DNA from: Gnetum montanum
Lineage: Eukaryota > Streptophyta > Gnetopsida > Gnetales > Gnetaceae
Assembly: GCA_015680685.1 (NCBI GenBank)
Contig: MNCI01030643.1
Span: 372,656 to 436,655 of the forward strand
Direction: 5' to 3'
DNA: 64,000 nt
In this document: piece by piece, positions 35,751 through 49,299 of the stretch
Position numbering within the stretch: the stretch's first letter is position 1
Layout of the letters: the number at the start of each line of letters is the position of its first letter
The notes under the pieces: model-generated
The model's input: only the letters and a program-made list of their open reading frames with translations
The model's database searches: none
What the model was told of the DNA's origin: nothing
Position numbers and translations under genes: made by a program

Positions 35751-38700
35751 TGATAGAGGGTAAAAGCTCTATTTAGCATCAACATTGTCCTCTTTATTCT
35801 AATGGAAATCACAAGGATGAGGGTTCTTTCAAACTTGCATTTAGGTGTTTGCTGGTCTCTGGAAACATAAAGGCCCACATATCTTCAAATAAACTCAATG
35901 GTTATAGAGAACACTATCTGTCTTGAGCTATCATTAAGTAATAATTTCACAATATTATGTATTTATGGTTAAAAAATAAAAGAACCTTTATTAGAAGACT
36001 TAACCATCTTTACTCTATTTCACAACTGAACAATATTTCATGTTATACCAAAGCTTCTAAGTCTACGTAGTCTAGATTATATGTTTTCTATGCAAACTAA
36101 CCTTTCATCTAATGCTTAAGCCCAATTCCAAAAAATCTATTACCAACCTTCCTTAGAGAGAAAATTCCATAAGAAAACTAGAAATAAAGCAAGATTCCAT
36201 GGATTTTGGAAAAGTAAAATAGTAAAATCACATATAATCTTAAACATTGAAATGAGATGTTATTGACATAAGTAAACACTTTGTAAACTAAAGTTGTTTT
36301 GAACCAATCAATAATACCAAAAATTATTAAATCCTTTTGTTCAAAGAAGAAATTTAAAATGGGATTTTTTTGACACAAATAAGCATTTTAAAAACTAAAG
36401 CTATTTCAAATCAGTCAATAAATGCCAAAAATTTATAATCCTAAAGCTATTCAAGTAATTTAATTAATTCCAAAAATGAGATGACAAGCATAATACAATC
36501 TTCACCACTAGCTAAGCAACTATGACAAAGTAGAAAAATAAGAACTAAATCACAAGATAAAAGTAATTAGTTGAATCAAATTTAAAGTTAGAATGTCATT
36601 GTATAGAAAATTAGTCCTAACCTTTCTAGTATTCATTCTTCTAGCCTTCCTGAATTCTAACAAATCTGCTCTAGGATTTATATAGTAGCCTTTGGTAGTT
36701 ACAACCATCCAAAAATCAAAACCTACAATTACCTCACATCATATTCATATAATTGTAGGGCATTGGATAACCATTCTATTACTAAATTTCTCTCATTCTT
36801 CAAATTTCCAGCTCCACAACTGGTAACTATCATGAGTTAAGAGATATTTTGTCAGCCTAATTCATTATTTTTGGTTCTAAGCCATTAAGCTTATTTAAGG
36901 CTTATTTCAACACTCTTTTCTCCAATAACTAATTTAGTTATATAATTCGTTATTTCTATTGAAGCAGCTCTTGCACTAGTTTGAATTTTATTTCAAGCTT
37001 TTTCTTAGCAATGTTAGCTATGATTCCAATAACTGTCATCAACAAATTTAAATGAACCTATATTAGAGGAATGGCTTTCTGTTAACCCTTAACTAAATCA
37101 ACAATTCCTATCCCTCTCCACTCTTTTTGCATAGATATAGCTTGTTTTCTTTTATGGTGGCTTCATGTTGTCTACTTTGAGCTTTGATGGTGGTTCCACA
37201 CTATTCTTATCTTTGTTTTGGTTTTTAGCTCTATTTGTTAATGTAGCCTTTGTTTTCTTCATGCTAACATCAACAATAGGTGTCTTTCTTGAATCTTTCC
37301 ATAGAGCTATTTTGATTTCTTATGTTGAAGATCTGGTTCAGATAAACAATTTTAGGACTTCTTCATATGGCTAATATCATGTTCTACATGATGTGTCTCA
37401 CCCCTTGCTTGGTTGGATTAAAAAGTGAAATCCATGTGTGCATGAAAAGTAACCTTTTATGGGCTTGAGATGAGCTCTAACGTGGCTTGTAGAATTGTTT
37501 TTCTATTCTTGTATATAATCAATTTCTGGCTCTACAAACCAACAATATATTACTCTTCAAAGTTGCTAATGTGGCAAGGCTAAATTTGTGCTTGTTCTGA
37601 AGTCAAATTTTGGTTGTACAATCCTATTCTATAGTTGACATGGAAGAGAGTGCTCATAGAACCAAAATTTGATTGTACAAACTAGGTCTAAGAGTGAGCT
37701 AATGTGGCATATGCTAATGTGATATAGCTCTTTTGTAGAGTCATTTTTGAGATCTAGAAATCTTTTCTATGAGCTAACGTGATGCAACACTAACATGGTA
37801 GAGCTTCTTTGTAGAACCACTTTTAAGATCTATGAAATTCCTCTATAAGATGATGAAGATGACATGGTAGAGCTATTTCATAGAGCCATCTTTCAATTCT
37901 ATGAACCTTCTTTACAAGATGACATGGCAAAGCTATTTCTAAGCTTTACAAAGAATACTTTAGCTTTTTCCAATGCTAACATGGTAGAACTAAAAAGTGA
38001 GCTTGCTAGTAGAGTCAAATTCTGGTTCTATAGAACTACTTTATGAAGAAGCTGATGCAACGAGAGTGACTTTATAACTTTATGACTTGGCTTACAAGTT
38101 GACTTGTAATAACTATTTTGTAGAATCATTTTTTAGTTCTATGAGCTTCCTCTAAAAGCTAATGGGACGTAGTCATTTTGTAGAGATATTTTTCAACTTT
38201 ATAAATTTGTTCTACAAGCTGATATGTCAGGATGTTGATGTGGCAAAGCTAATATGACAGATGCTAACATGGTAGAGTGTGTTTATAGACTAGAAATTTG
38301 GTTCTACAAACTAGCTCTATGAGCAAGCTAACATGGGAAAGCTTCTTTGTAGAACCAAATTTAAGTTCTATGAACCTCCTTTGTGAGCTAACATGGGAAA
38401 ATGATGATGTTTCTTATAGAGATTCTTCATAGAACTAGATTTTTGTTCTCTGATCCTATTCTTCAAAAGAGTTAACATGGTAGATCTTGTTTCAATTTGC
38501 TTTGTAGAGTTAAATTTTGGTTCTACAAGTAACATCTTCTCTCTAGCATTGATGTGGTAGAGCTTTCATAGCTATTTTGTAGAGCCAAATTTTAGCTCTA
38601 CGAGTAATGTCCTTCCTCTAGTGCTGATGTGGTAGAACCAAAAAGAGCTTGTTAGGAAGGTTTTGGTTCTACCTACATTGCTTCTTCTCCCCTAAAGCTG

Positions 38701-39298
38701 ACATAGTAGAGCTAATTTTTTTTTGTGTCCTTCATAGAACTAGTCCTTAACTCTACTAATCATATTATGCAATAGCTTACATGGCAAAGTTATAATAAAG
38801 CTTTTTTATAGAGTTAAATTTTAGCTTTATAAACTGGCTCTTCATGCTAATGTGATAGATGAGAAAAATGCAAACAACTTTTTCCTTCATCTAGATGAAA
38901 GATTAATGCTCTAACTAACTAGAAAGTTGATGTGTTAGATGAATTTTTTAGATAGGATTTTATCATCTAGATGAAAATGCTCCTAGCTTAAAATTCCACT
39001 AAATCAAAACATTGATGTGGCATGCACATTTTTAAGTAAAACATTCTTTATAAGCTTACTAACCTAATAGCTGGCATGGAAGATAAGAAAAACACGAATA
39101 GCTTTTTCCTTTTTTTCATGTATATGGAAAATTACTACTCCAAATAAAGGTTAAAAAGTGAACCCCACCATTTAAAATAGGTTTTAAGATAGCTTAAATG
39201 ACTTTGAAAATAGCTTCATCGCATAAGTGATTGTGAGTTGTTAGAATTGTGTAGAGAAGTAATTCCAACTCTATTGTTATTCCATGAGCTCCACCACA
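35751..39298 (-). mobile_element. Probable second solo LTR (about 3.5 kb)
   Basis: The block starts TGATAGAGG, ends CCACCACA and is flanked by GAAAC on both sides (35746-35750, 39299-39303). Its left part aligns with the solo LTR at 15461 (shared GCTGGTCTCT-type block, AACTCAATGGTTAT, a minus-strand TATA segment near 36675-36685). The right part differs and includes the degenerate array at 37380-38850. The boundaries rest on one 5-bp match, so they are less secure than for the first copy. Confidence 0.55.
37380..38850. repeat. Long degenerate repeat with GTAGAGC/TTGGTTCTA words
   Basis: For about 1.4 kb the sequence keeps repeating phrases such as TTTTGTAGAGCC, AATTTTGGTTCTAC, AAGCTAATGTGGC and CATGGTAGAGCT at irregular 50-100 bp spacing, without an exact period. 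It looks like an ancient, heavily mutated tandem array. Short open frames here show no motif. Confidence 0.65.
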
Positions 39299-39618
39299 GA
39301 AACCTAAAAATCATATATGAACTTCTAATTCATGGGCTCTTAAGTTTACTTTTGAGCCTAGTTTCTAAAGCTTCATTCATATTATAGCTCTTACAAAAAC
39401 GTAGCTTTGAATCTTGTAACTAAAAATCACGATTAGGGTTTAAGCTTTCTAATTTTTTAATTGTAAGTCCTAAACTATTCTAAAATACACAATTTCCTTT
39501 TATGAAAAATTTAAGTTAATATAAACCACTAAAAATCCAAGACTTAATCCCTACTCCATTAATGACCCAAATGTGACAACACTAGTAAACATTGATACAT
39601 CCCTAGTAACAATGCAAA

Positions 39619-40481
39619 TGATGAGTGGTAGAGAATTCCAACACTCAACCATACAAGTTACAAGTGTTCATGCACAAGTAAATCATAATCCATGGATAGA
39701 TAATGTAAGTATACTAGTGAGTTAATAATAAGTTTGTGATCATTATCTTATCACTTAAAGCTAGCAAGGTGCAAAACATATGGATTAATTCTTAGTAAGG
39801 TATATGATAAAATAATGTCATTGGATCTTAGGTATGCTAAATGTAGACATAGTTAAAATGAATGTAAATTCTATCTCTAAGTATAATGAAAATGTAAAGT
39901 TATTTTATCCTATGACAATAAGTATCCATTCTTAGTTTTCCATGCACATCCTAGGTTGATGTAATTGTTACTAGGATTACCAGGTAACTCCACTACTAAG
40001 TGAATTAAGCAAAGTCACTACTAGGTTTCCGAACAATTACACTATATATTTAAAACCAATCGTACTCATTCTACCTTACTAATAAATGCAAAAATAGTAA
40101 ATGAGAAAATATAAATGATATAGTAAAAGTAAATAACATGGAAAAAGTAAATCTATTCTATGTGAGATGCTATAATAATTAAGAATAATCTTAATCTTTA
40201 TTTTTGTTAATGAATTGTATCCAGCAACAGTCCACTTAAAAAAAGGTGTCATACAACTATAATTTACTACACTACAAGCATTCATAGCTAACTCTAACTT
40301 TACTAAAATAAACTACAAGAGTTTTACTAATTTTTTGCAAAAAAAATTATTTTCAACATCATGGTGGGTGCGTATTTATAAGCATGACCATAGTCTACTA
40401 CATCATATCTATGATGATGTATGTTGAGCTATGATATTGAATCTACAATATCAGAGTCCTATAGTTAAAATTGTTTTATCA
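39619..40481 (-). repeat. 5' LTR of the second Athila-like element
   Basis: 863 bp from TGATGAGTGG to TTTTATCA. Its reverse complement aligns with 48023-48892, and parts align with 5718-6564. A minus-strand TATA-like segment (CTTATAAATACGC) lies near 40380. Confidence 0.8.
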
Positions 40482-41900
40482 TAACCCCTAATGAAATTTG
40501 AACCTAGAAACGTTTCTCTTAATGGTCATGGTATTATGCCTTTTGTTAGGATGAGAAACTAGTTAGCATACCTAAAGGGATCGATGAAAGGTTGTTGAGA
40601 GAGAAAATTTCAAGGATCTTGTCATGCATATGTTCTTGAATTTAGAAAAACTAAACTATAATCTTAACCTCTGGATACTTAGTGGCATGCTACCTTGGTT
40701 TGATTCACACCAATGGTTATACTATAGAAAAATCAAGACTAGATGACATTAGACAATCATTGTGACCTTGTGCTTGCAAGGGAGACTTTGAGGTCAACCC
40801 CTATTGTATGGAAAAGTGGTAGCAAATGGATGTGTTAGAGGATCTCTTGTGGAAGGTAGGAAATGCTTACATGCTCCATGAGCTAATTGAATTATTAGCT
40901 AGAAATCTAGTGATGTTTCACTTTCTTCTTTTCTCTTCCTCATCCATTAGTCATTCTCCTTTCTTCCTATTACATTCTTATTCATGGTTGTATGTGGTAG
41001 AAGGATGATCAAGAAAAGCGAGGGATGAGATTTGACTGTCTAAGGAAATGGACTCACATTTGACACTACTATATCACTAGTTAAGAATCCATAGGTCTCT
41101 CATCAATACGTTTCATAAGGGTAATAAAGGTAAGTGCCTGCTTTGGAAAGGATCCACTTGTAAATCCTTGCTAGCTTAGCATCATATGTGAGTGAGATAC
41201 AATTTATCTCCTAGTGATGATGCAAGGTCCATTTCATACTACACTTGATTGATCTTCCACTTATGTGAGTTTCAACTCTTTGTGCTTCAAGTTCTAACCA
41301 TGATAAACTCTATTAATTCATCCCAATGATGCATGTATTTCATTATTTTTGGTGATATACTCATTCTCTTGTTATTCTAACCCTTCTTTTCTAGTTTTGG
41401 ATTCATGCGAATGCATATATTGATTAATTGACTTATTTCCCATGACCAGTGATGTCATTCAAGGTAAGTATATAAAGATCTTCTTATCTTAATTCTTGTA
41501 TACCTTGTAAGATTAATTCATGATGATTTTGACAAGGGGTGAACCTTGTGTAGTACTTCAGTAATCATAAAGGTTAAGTTAGAGGAATTGTGAGAAAAGT
41601 TAAAAATTTCTCGCTTCTTTGAAAGAATGTTGACACATCCCTATGCTAGTGCAACACCCCTATGCCAACATCCCACTATATAAGATGCGAGGGCTTCCAA
41701 ATTTTTCTTCTACTTTATTATTTTGTTTCTTCTTGTTTTTCTTGGTTGGTCCAAATAAGTAAAAATCTACTAGATTTTTCATCCTATGGATGGATTGGTA
41801 ATATTTTTACATACATTCTTCTCACATCTTTATGTCATTGGTTTTCTAGCTATGATTCAAGCCTAGAGTCTTGTAACTTATTGTGAGGGAGAAAAACCAC
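40482..41900. other. Internal spacer of element H, no recognised gene
   Basis: No conserved motif is visible in either strand. Short frames at 40826-41008 and 41662-41886 (plus) are rich in Ser, Leu and Phe and resemble random AT-rich translation. By position this is the continuation of element H to the right of the nested Athila-like insertion. Confidence 0.4.
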
Positions 41901-42379
41901 TTTGGGTATGCATTTAATGTATTTGATGGTTCCTTAAATATTTCTACCTTATTCATACCTACCCATGTACACCATAGTTCAATATTTGTGATGATGTTTT
42001 TTCAAGTATTTCTAAAGGGATTTATTTATCATTGTTCATGCACATAATTTTTCCAATGATAATATGATGCCTAGGAAAACTTGCTTTATTTTTAGAAGAT
42101 TTCACAGGTAATCATGTTGGGGTGATTTCAACCTAAGCTCCATAAATCATGGAAGGCTAAGATTAAACAATCTCAGGCCTCTATCTATAGACCTTTACAT
42201 GAACCATAAGTTCTCAAGGAGAAAGAGAAGAAAGAAATTAGATCTTCCAATTTGGAGCACATAGGTCTTGCTCTAAAAAGGCCTTCACCTAGCAGTAGAT
42301 CAAGAGGAAGGTAGTCATTCTCTTGATCTTTGGATCAAGCACATGTGTAGTAGTAAGAAACTGAAAAAGTTCTTGAGGA

Positions 42380-43450
42380 TCCAATAGAAGATGAAGAAGA
42401 GGAAGCTAACAACATCCAAGAAGGTGTGGGTGCTCATGATGTCCGATAGCAACCCATCCATGGAGAGAAAAACTACAATGGATTTCTTGAGCATGGTCCT
42501 CCTAAGCTCTAGGAGTTACTACAATGAATAGGATTCTACAATTATATCACCCAACCCTTCACATGGTACCACTATGAGGTAAAGGAATTCTACTAGAACC
42601 TTGTTTTTGATGGTGCCATGACTTTTGTTGATGGAGTTCCTGTACGTATTTCCACATGGAACGACTAATAGGATTTCCAAATAAACTAGCAAATAATTAA
42701 TGGCCACAAACCCAAAATACTAAGATCAAGCTTAGTTCAAAGTCCATATAGGAGGTCTTTGTTATGGAAAAAGCTAAGTTAAAGAGCTCTAAGATATCCT
42801 TGGTCCAAAATGCTACATACAAAATCATGACGCATAAATTTCCACCTAATGACCATCGAGTATATCTTCTTGGGAGGCTAAGGTTGTGGTTATGATGATG
42901 GGGAATTATGCCATTAATATTGTATATTTTCTCTACACGATCTTGATCTTGAAAATTTAAGATGTGGCCAAACATAAGATAGTGATTTATGCCTTTCTAG
43001 GGTTAATCTGAGAGAATTTTATGCCTTTCTAGAGTTAATCTAAAAACTCTACAAATGGGGAGGCATAGTCAATGGTGTGGAAAGACATCCCACAATAATA
43101 GGAGAACATGATGATGGTTACTTCAAGAGGATATCTTGAGTTCATTGGAGTTGTACCCAACTTGGAAGACAAGATGCCTTCTATAGAGGTATCCCATAGC
43201 CAACCTTTAGATTAGCTACACTAGCACCAATCAAAAGGACCAACTACACCTCAAGCATCTCAATGAATGTAAGTGCAATGGCCTAGAACATGTGTTTCTT
43301 GAACTTTTGGTTACAACATTAAGGAGAGCTAGGAACTTATTTCTAGTGGTATTTTTTGGTCTATAATGCATATCAAAGGTGAGGGGAAGGTTGCCACAAT
43401 TCATGTTGATGGTTCATAAGACCTTTGTAGTAATTTCTTGCAAATGATGG
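42380..43450 (+). pseudogene. Plant transposon-protein-like remnant in element H
   Basis: Plus-strand translation through several stops gives FYNYITQPFTWYHYEVKEFY (about 42535), then an NLVFDGAMTFVDGVPVRIS segment and FQIN. This pattern (a VKEFYxNL block followed by a GVPVRIS block) resembles the family annotated in databases as putative plant transposon protein. Function in that family is unknown. It lies on the same strand as the flanking LTR-like blocks. At least ten stops are present. Confidence 0.5.
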
Positions 43451-43899
43451 AATTCATTATGGCTAGTGAGGTAATAAATGAGGATCTCTTCTAGTTCTAT
43501 TATCTATTATTGAATGATTCACACATGTCTCATTTTAATGTCCTTATTCAATCTCACATTGATAAGCCTTCATGGAGTATTTCTTTATCACATCTATCAA
43601 GAAGTAGCATAATGTCTAGCATGTGGCTGAAATCCTCTAGGTACCTATTGATCAATCTAAGACTAGTCACTAGGTGGAGAAGGAATAGAGTATTGATCCT
43701 AATACCAATTTGATGTTGAGAAATATTAACAATACAATGAATACTAAACTTGTTAAGCTATGAGCTGAGCTGAAAACCACCCATGCTAATAGAACATTCT
43801 ATCTATAGGAGTTGTAGAGAAGCCAAGTCAAGGTATGACAATTGCATGAATAAATGGAACATCTCACATTGGTAATACTTGCACCTTTCATAATCACTA

Positions 43900-44790
43900 T
43901 GGAGATGCAAATTGAGCACATGTAGGTTGAACTATTCTAGGTATGTTAGGTTGATGAAGAATGTGTATTTATGAAAGATAACTTAGACCAACAAATTAGA
44001 ATGTTAAGGCATTAGTCCTAACAATGGGAAAGAATGAGGTAAGAAAAGGAGAAGAAGGTACTTTCCCTTTCCCAGAAAGTGCAAATATTAGAAGATGAAA
44101 GTCAAATCATAACTTAATTTCAAGATAAGATTTTCAACAAAAAAGAATAACTAGAACTTGTAGCGAGAGCTAGTAAACAAGGCTACCAAGAAAAATGATG
44201 AGCTCAAAAAGATCCATTTAATTAAGAAAGTAACGTAAGATGTCAAGGTACATAGACTACACAAACTTATAGCTTTCTTAAATGAACAAGTAATTTAGAA
44301 AAGGCATGAGTTGAAGGAGAAATTTAACAACTTACACACAAAAATCTAAAAAATGACTACAAGTAAACTAACACTACAAGAGATAATGGAACTTTTGAAA
44401 AACATGTATATTCTCAACCATAAAGCAACTATCATTTTCCTTAAGAAGAAACTCAAGGAAGATAAAGAAGATGTGTAGGAAGAATGATGAAAGTATCTCT
44501 ATGTCATCAACACTTTTGTAGGTTGACCATGCACATAGCTAGAAGAGAAACTCCATCAAGAAGCATTTGAACTAGATGTAGTGCAATGCAAGCTCTTGAA
44601 GTCAAAAAGGAGTCATGAGTAGTTCCAGGATTATGTTAAAGAATAGTGACAAGCACTCCTATGAGAACAAGGACTGATGCATGAACAAAATCCATAGCTC
44701 TAAGTGAGGATGATGAACTTGAAAGCATAACATTAGAAATTTCTTATGTCTGCAACCAGCTCTTCCAACTTCTTTCCATACTAAGTAGGC
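43900..44790 (+). pseudogene. Coiled-coil-like remnant downstream
   Basis: Plus-strand translation gives runs of Lys/Glu/Leu-rich helical sequence (DELKKIHLIKKV, LHKLIAFLNEQV, LKEKFNNLHTKI, FLKKKLKEDKEDV) separated by stops. It probably formed the C-terminal coiled coil of the protein starting near 42380. The antisense gene of the young Tat element has the same order: central domain, then coiled coil. Confidence 0.4.
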
Positions 44791-44987
44791 ACATCAAGAG
44801 GATTCTTTTCTTAGACACCACCCTTAGTACTTCTTGATGAGGTGGCTTGTACTCTATTGTAATATAGTCATGGTTTTTACATTTATCTAGACGTATCCCT
44901 TTGCATTGATCCTGTCATGTGTCCAGTTCTAGTTTTATATTTTGAACTATAAAGCTATGGGACTATATTTACTCAGTCATAGAAGTA

Positions 44988-45665
44988 TGATAAGTTATCC
45001 AATGATATTTTGTAAGTTAATTTTAAGTCCTAGATTTAGGCTGTGTGTCATGTACCCTATTTTTATGGTCTTTGTGCATGTGGTTAAGGTTTCTATCTTC
45101 TAGGTTTGCATCCTAACCTTCCAGTTTATACTTGTAGGTTTGTTGCATGTTTCAAGATTCTTAGGAAGTTCCCAGCTTCATTTATAGATCCTTTAAATTT
45201 TTTGACATGTTCCCTAACATCTCATCTTTTATTCAAGAAAATGAAGACAAAGTGTTAAGGGTAGAGGTGCACTGACCTCCCTATACCAGTGCATCCCCTA
45301 CATTAGCATAGGGATGCTGATTGGTATCTTGGTTTAGATACCTTTATCTTCTAGCCTTCTTTAATATGTCTTGGAATGTCTATGATATGATGATGAACCT
45401 CCATTGATGCTTAGGTGTTAGCAAACCCTTGCAATAGTGTTGCGAAAACTATAAATACCTAAGATAAGCTTCATATGAAATGAACTTAATTCCAAGTATT
45501 TTCCTTTGGATTTTGACATTTGGTTTCATATGAAAAGCTCTTTTTACCTTGAGTAAGTGATTCCTTCCCTATTCTATGTGTGTTTTGAGTTATTATTTTT
45601 ACAATTGTAACTAGACATTGTTAAAGTGCTACCTTGCTTACATAGCTTAGAACCATTTGGTTAAT
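44988..45665 (+). repeat. LTR-like block of element H, right copy
   Basis: About 670 bp matching 19787-20465 in the same orientation, including the TATA segment CTATAAATACC near 45451. The distance minus nested insertions (about 9.5 kb) suits one LTR element, but no duplication at its ends was found. Confidence 0.65.
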
Positions 45666-46880
45666 GAAAAGTCAAATGTTTGTGTCATAAATAAATCTTA
45701 TGGTTATTTCTCATTTTTTTCACCATTGATTCCTTAAATATTAAAATATCAAAAATAGTATAAAACATTCAAAACCATAAAAATACTTATTCATTTTTCA
45801 TTTTCACAAGTTGCAATAATTCAACCTTATCTAAGCTGGTCACAGAGGTTGTAACTAAGACCCATTTTATTTACATTTTTGTATTAGCATGTGGTGTTGC
45901 ACCTATCCTCTTAAGGAATTGCAACACAAGCATTTTCCCTATCCCTAGGTGGGATTGCAATGCATGTGTGTTTATTATTTGTTTCTTATAAAGATAAAAT
46001 CCATAAAAATTATAAAACATAAAATTATAAATATTTTCTCAATCCCTCACCATGGAAACATAGGTCATAAATTTACCATATGTACTATAATATATTTTAT
46101 ATTTTTTTAATGCAACAATATATGCAAGTGCTCTTGGCAATCCACTCAACATCTTCCTTAAAGCTTATGACCAAATTGCATGTGCTTTATATGATAAATT
46201 CCATTAGTCTAAAACTAGTAGGACTCCTATTAGAATCCAAGTGTAAATCTTACAAAAATTTTTAATTATAACTATTATAAATATTTTTAAAGGCTAAAAT
46301 AAAAATAATCAACAATGGTGGATGAATAATGTTAGACAACTAGAATTTTATTGAAATAATTCAAACTTATAAGAGGGGATTTTTTAGACAATGATAGAGT
46401 ATTTTATCAAAAATGATAAAGAAAGATCCTAACTTGTTTTCATTAATTTCAAAGAAAGAGAAGAAAAAACTATGTTTTCTCTCTCAAAGATATTAAAAAT
46501 TTTTATCAAGCTTTGTTTTATAGAGATGATAGAACATAAGATTTTCATAACAATTGTAATACAATTTTCATTTCTTTTTTATGATACAATATAGGGGATA
46601 AAAAAACAAACAACAAGAAAAAATGTTGATGTAAAAAACTTCTATGAAAAAATGCTTAAATTGAGAGGGCCATTGATATGGAATGCCATTGAGATGAAGT
46701 TAAATTTGTTTATGCAAGTTGGGTTAAAAAATAAACAATGCATTAATAAATAAATTATGCTATTTAAAATGGAGACAAAATATATTTAAATAATTATAAA
46801 TTGATTGTAATTAGTGATATTTTTAGTAAGCTTTTGGATACTATATTCTAAAATCTATACTTGAAAGATGAGTTGAAGAA
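45666..46880. other. AT-rich region, no gene seen
   Basis: No coding motif, LTR end or RNA gene is evident. The stretch is strongly AT-rich, with many A/T runs. Confidence 0.5.
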
Positions 46881-46899
46881 AATCATATACATACAATTT

Positions 46900-47960
46900 C
46901 CTAGGTAGGATTTAGGAAACATCATTCTAATATAAATCATCTCATTGCTTTAAAATATTCTATTAAATAGATCAAAATGTCCACATAAGAGAACTTATAT
47001 ATTGTTTATATGTTTTTCTAAGGCCTATGATTTTGTCATTAAAAGCACTTGGAAAATTTAGAAGTTCCTAGGATGTTGTTGCCTACTATCTAAAAAATTT
47101 ACACAAAGATATACATTCCCTTTACAAATGAATAAGAAAAAAAATTATTTAATATTTTTGTTGTGTTAAAAAAGAATGTCCCTTTTTTTCTACTCTATTT
47201 ATGCTTTTTATTGATGAACTTATAGAGTGGATGCATAGAATACCAACTTAATTTGCAACTACAATTTGAAGTAATGTTCAAAAAAAAAAAAAAGATTTAT
47301 GACACACATAATAAGATGCATAATTTTACTATAGGACATGAATATGTGGACATAATTTCCTCTTATACATATTTTGGCAATGCTCTTGTAACTACAAATG
47401 AAATCAATACATTACTCAAAGAGTTTCAAGTAGTATGAAATTTTTATTTTTTAGAAAAAGAAAATATAAGAAAGAATCTATTCTAGCTTGGGATATTCAT
47501 AAATAATTTTTTCATGTCATTGTTCAACATGCTATTCTTTATGGATGTAATGTATGGGATATTGCTTATTAAATAAATATTAGGAACAAATAGAAAGATT
47601 TTTTTACTCAGTGAACTAGTGATATTATGCTACTTGAAGCAAAGATAATGTTGTTAGAACTTGAAGCTATTTCTTAGTTTATAGCCTCCATTAATAATCT
47701 TTTTACATTTTCATTCAATCATGATGAAAAACCATGATTAAGGATGGCTTCCTAAGATAATATTATGGGTTAATAAATGGAAAATTCAAGGTTGTATTAT
47801 CTATTCTATTCTTAACCAAGTTCACAATTTAGTAAAACAAGTAGTATTTCAAAAACTTTGGGAAAATCTAGAAGGGAGAAAAACATTTCTATTTGAATAG
47901 TTTCATGGGAGGCCTTAATTCAAATGAAAACTATTTATTTATTACTGTTCCTTATTAGTT
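46900..47960 (+). pseudogene. LINE (non-LTR) reverse transcriptase debris
   Basis: Plus-strand translation shows KAYDFVIKSTW near 47020, FTIGHEYVDIISSYTYFGNAL near 47320, the MDVMYGILLI-type block near 47540, and IFLLSELVILCYLKQR near 47605. These are in the order found in plant LINE RTs: the palm A block, the later SYxYLG block, then the C-terminal region. The YADD region itself is not legible. Many stops are present. The next LTR begins 60 bp downstream. Confidence 0.65.
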
Positions 47961-48022
47961 AAGATGCATAATTAGTAGAGTATGAATGGAATCGCATCAT
48001 GTGAAAGTTGAAAGAGGTAAAT

Positions 48023-48892
48023 TGATAAAGTCAAATTTTTGGAGAATGCGATATTGCAACTATGATATCATACCAACGATGTCATAACCCATGTTATTTC
48101 ATTGTTGATACAATGTCTTGGGATGTATGTAGCCCTATAAATACCAACACTTAGGCATAAAATCAACAAATTTTCACTCCAAGTATTAGGGAAACTCTTA
48201 TAGTTTGTTTTCTTAGTTAGTGATAGAGTGAATGCCTATAGTGTGATGTTGAGCAATTGAATAGAATCTTTATTTAAGTGAATTGTACTTGGATGCAGGG
48301 TATGATGACAATAAAGATCAAGATTTCTTTCCATCATTGCAATATCCACTTAGTTCTATTTGTTTACTTAGCATAATTTTCTTCCTTTCTTAGCGTAATC
48401 ATTTACATTCTCCAAGAACTTTATTTTACTTGTTCATTAGTATAGCAAAATGAGTGGTTTTGAGCATTAAAGTGTGATCGTTTGGTAACCCGATAGTGGT
48501 TTCACTTACTTTTCTCACTGGTGAATTCACTTGTTAATTCCTATAACAATTGCATGAGTCCAAGGCATGTCTGGTAATCCAGGAACAAATGCTTATCTCT
48601 ATAGGATAGAATAGATTTACATTTCTATCATTACTTAGATTTAGCACTTAACGTCATTGTCATTATGTTTGCACTTAGGAGTAAAATGAGCCCTACAACA
48701 TCACATAACATATGCCCCACTATGAGTTAAAACATACATTTATACTTCACTAACTAAAGGTGAGATAGTGATCTCAAAGTTCACATGAATTACTAGCATA
48801 ATTACATTGTCCATCTATCGATTATGACTTGGTCATATGCTAACATTTGTGACTTGTATGGTAGAGTCTTAGGATTGCTCCACCACTAATCA
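48023..48892 (+). repeat. 5' LTR of the third Athila-like element
   Basis: 870 bp from TGATAAAG to CACTAATCA, matching the reverse complement of 39619-40481 over its length. Confidence 0.82.
48136..48143 (+). promoter_or_regulatory. LTR TATA box
   Basis: CCCTATAAATACC lies about 115 bp from the LTR start, in the sense of transcription of the element. Confidence 0.6.
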
Positions 48893-49299
48893 TTGATGTG
48901 ATTTCTAAGGATGTGTCAATGTGTGCTAATTAATTGATCTTAGAAAGTTCATTGTACCAAAAATCATAAAGTCTATCCTCACACTTTTAACTAATTTTAA
49001 TAACACACATATAACTAAGTGTCAAATATACAAGATGGCTTTAACATGTAAAGAAAATCTATCACTTTCCAAAGAGCTACAAAGGAGCAATGATAGAAAA
49101 CATGATGTTGAAGATTGGAGCATGCCTATGCAAACATAGATCTCATATGCTCACGTCAATCTTATTATCTTGATTTTACATTCATCTTTCATCAAGATGA
49201 ATAGTTCAAGTGGAGAGACTTACAAGGCAACATCATTTTGCCTCCATAGCATTTAGCACTAGCCATGCTTCAATAACCTTAAGGAGAATGAATCTAATC

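Larger units (their letters stand above)
24085..40481 (-). mobile_element. Second Athila-like element, gag only, containing nested insertions
   Basis: An LTR fragment at 24085-24432 and a full LTR at 39619-40481, in the same minus orientation, flank gag remnants (33732-35582 and 24433-24627). The gag is split by the old Tat element (24628-33731), and the leader by a probable solo LTR (35751-39298). Downstream of gag there is no protease or polymerase: gag runs directly into the truncated 3' LTR, showing an internal deletion. Flanks (CAAGC and TAACC) are not a convincing duplication after decay. Confidence 0.75.

Noticed and set aside
19787-45665. Claiming a target-site duplication for element H
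   Set aside because: The left flank is TCTAA but the right LTR edge is not sharply defined, and no matching 5-mer could be assigned.
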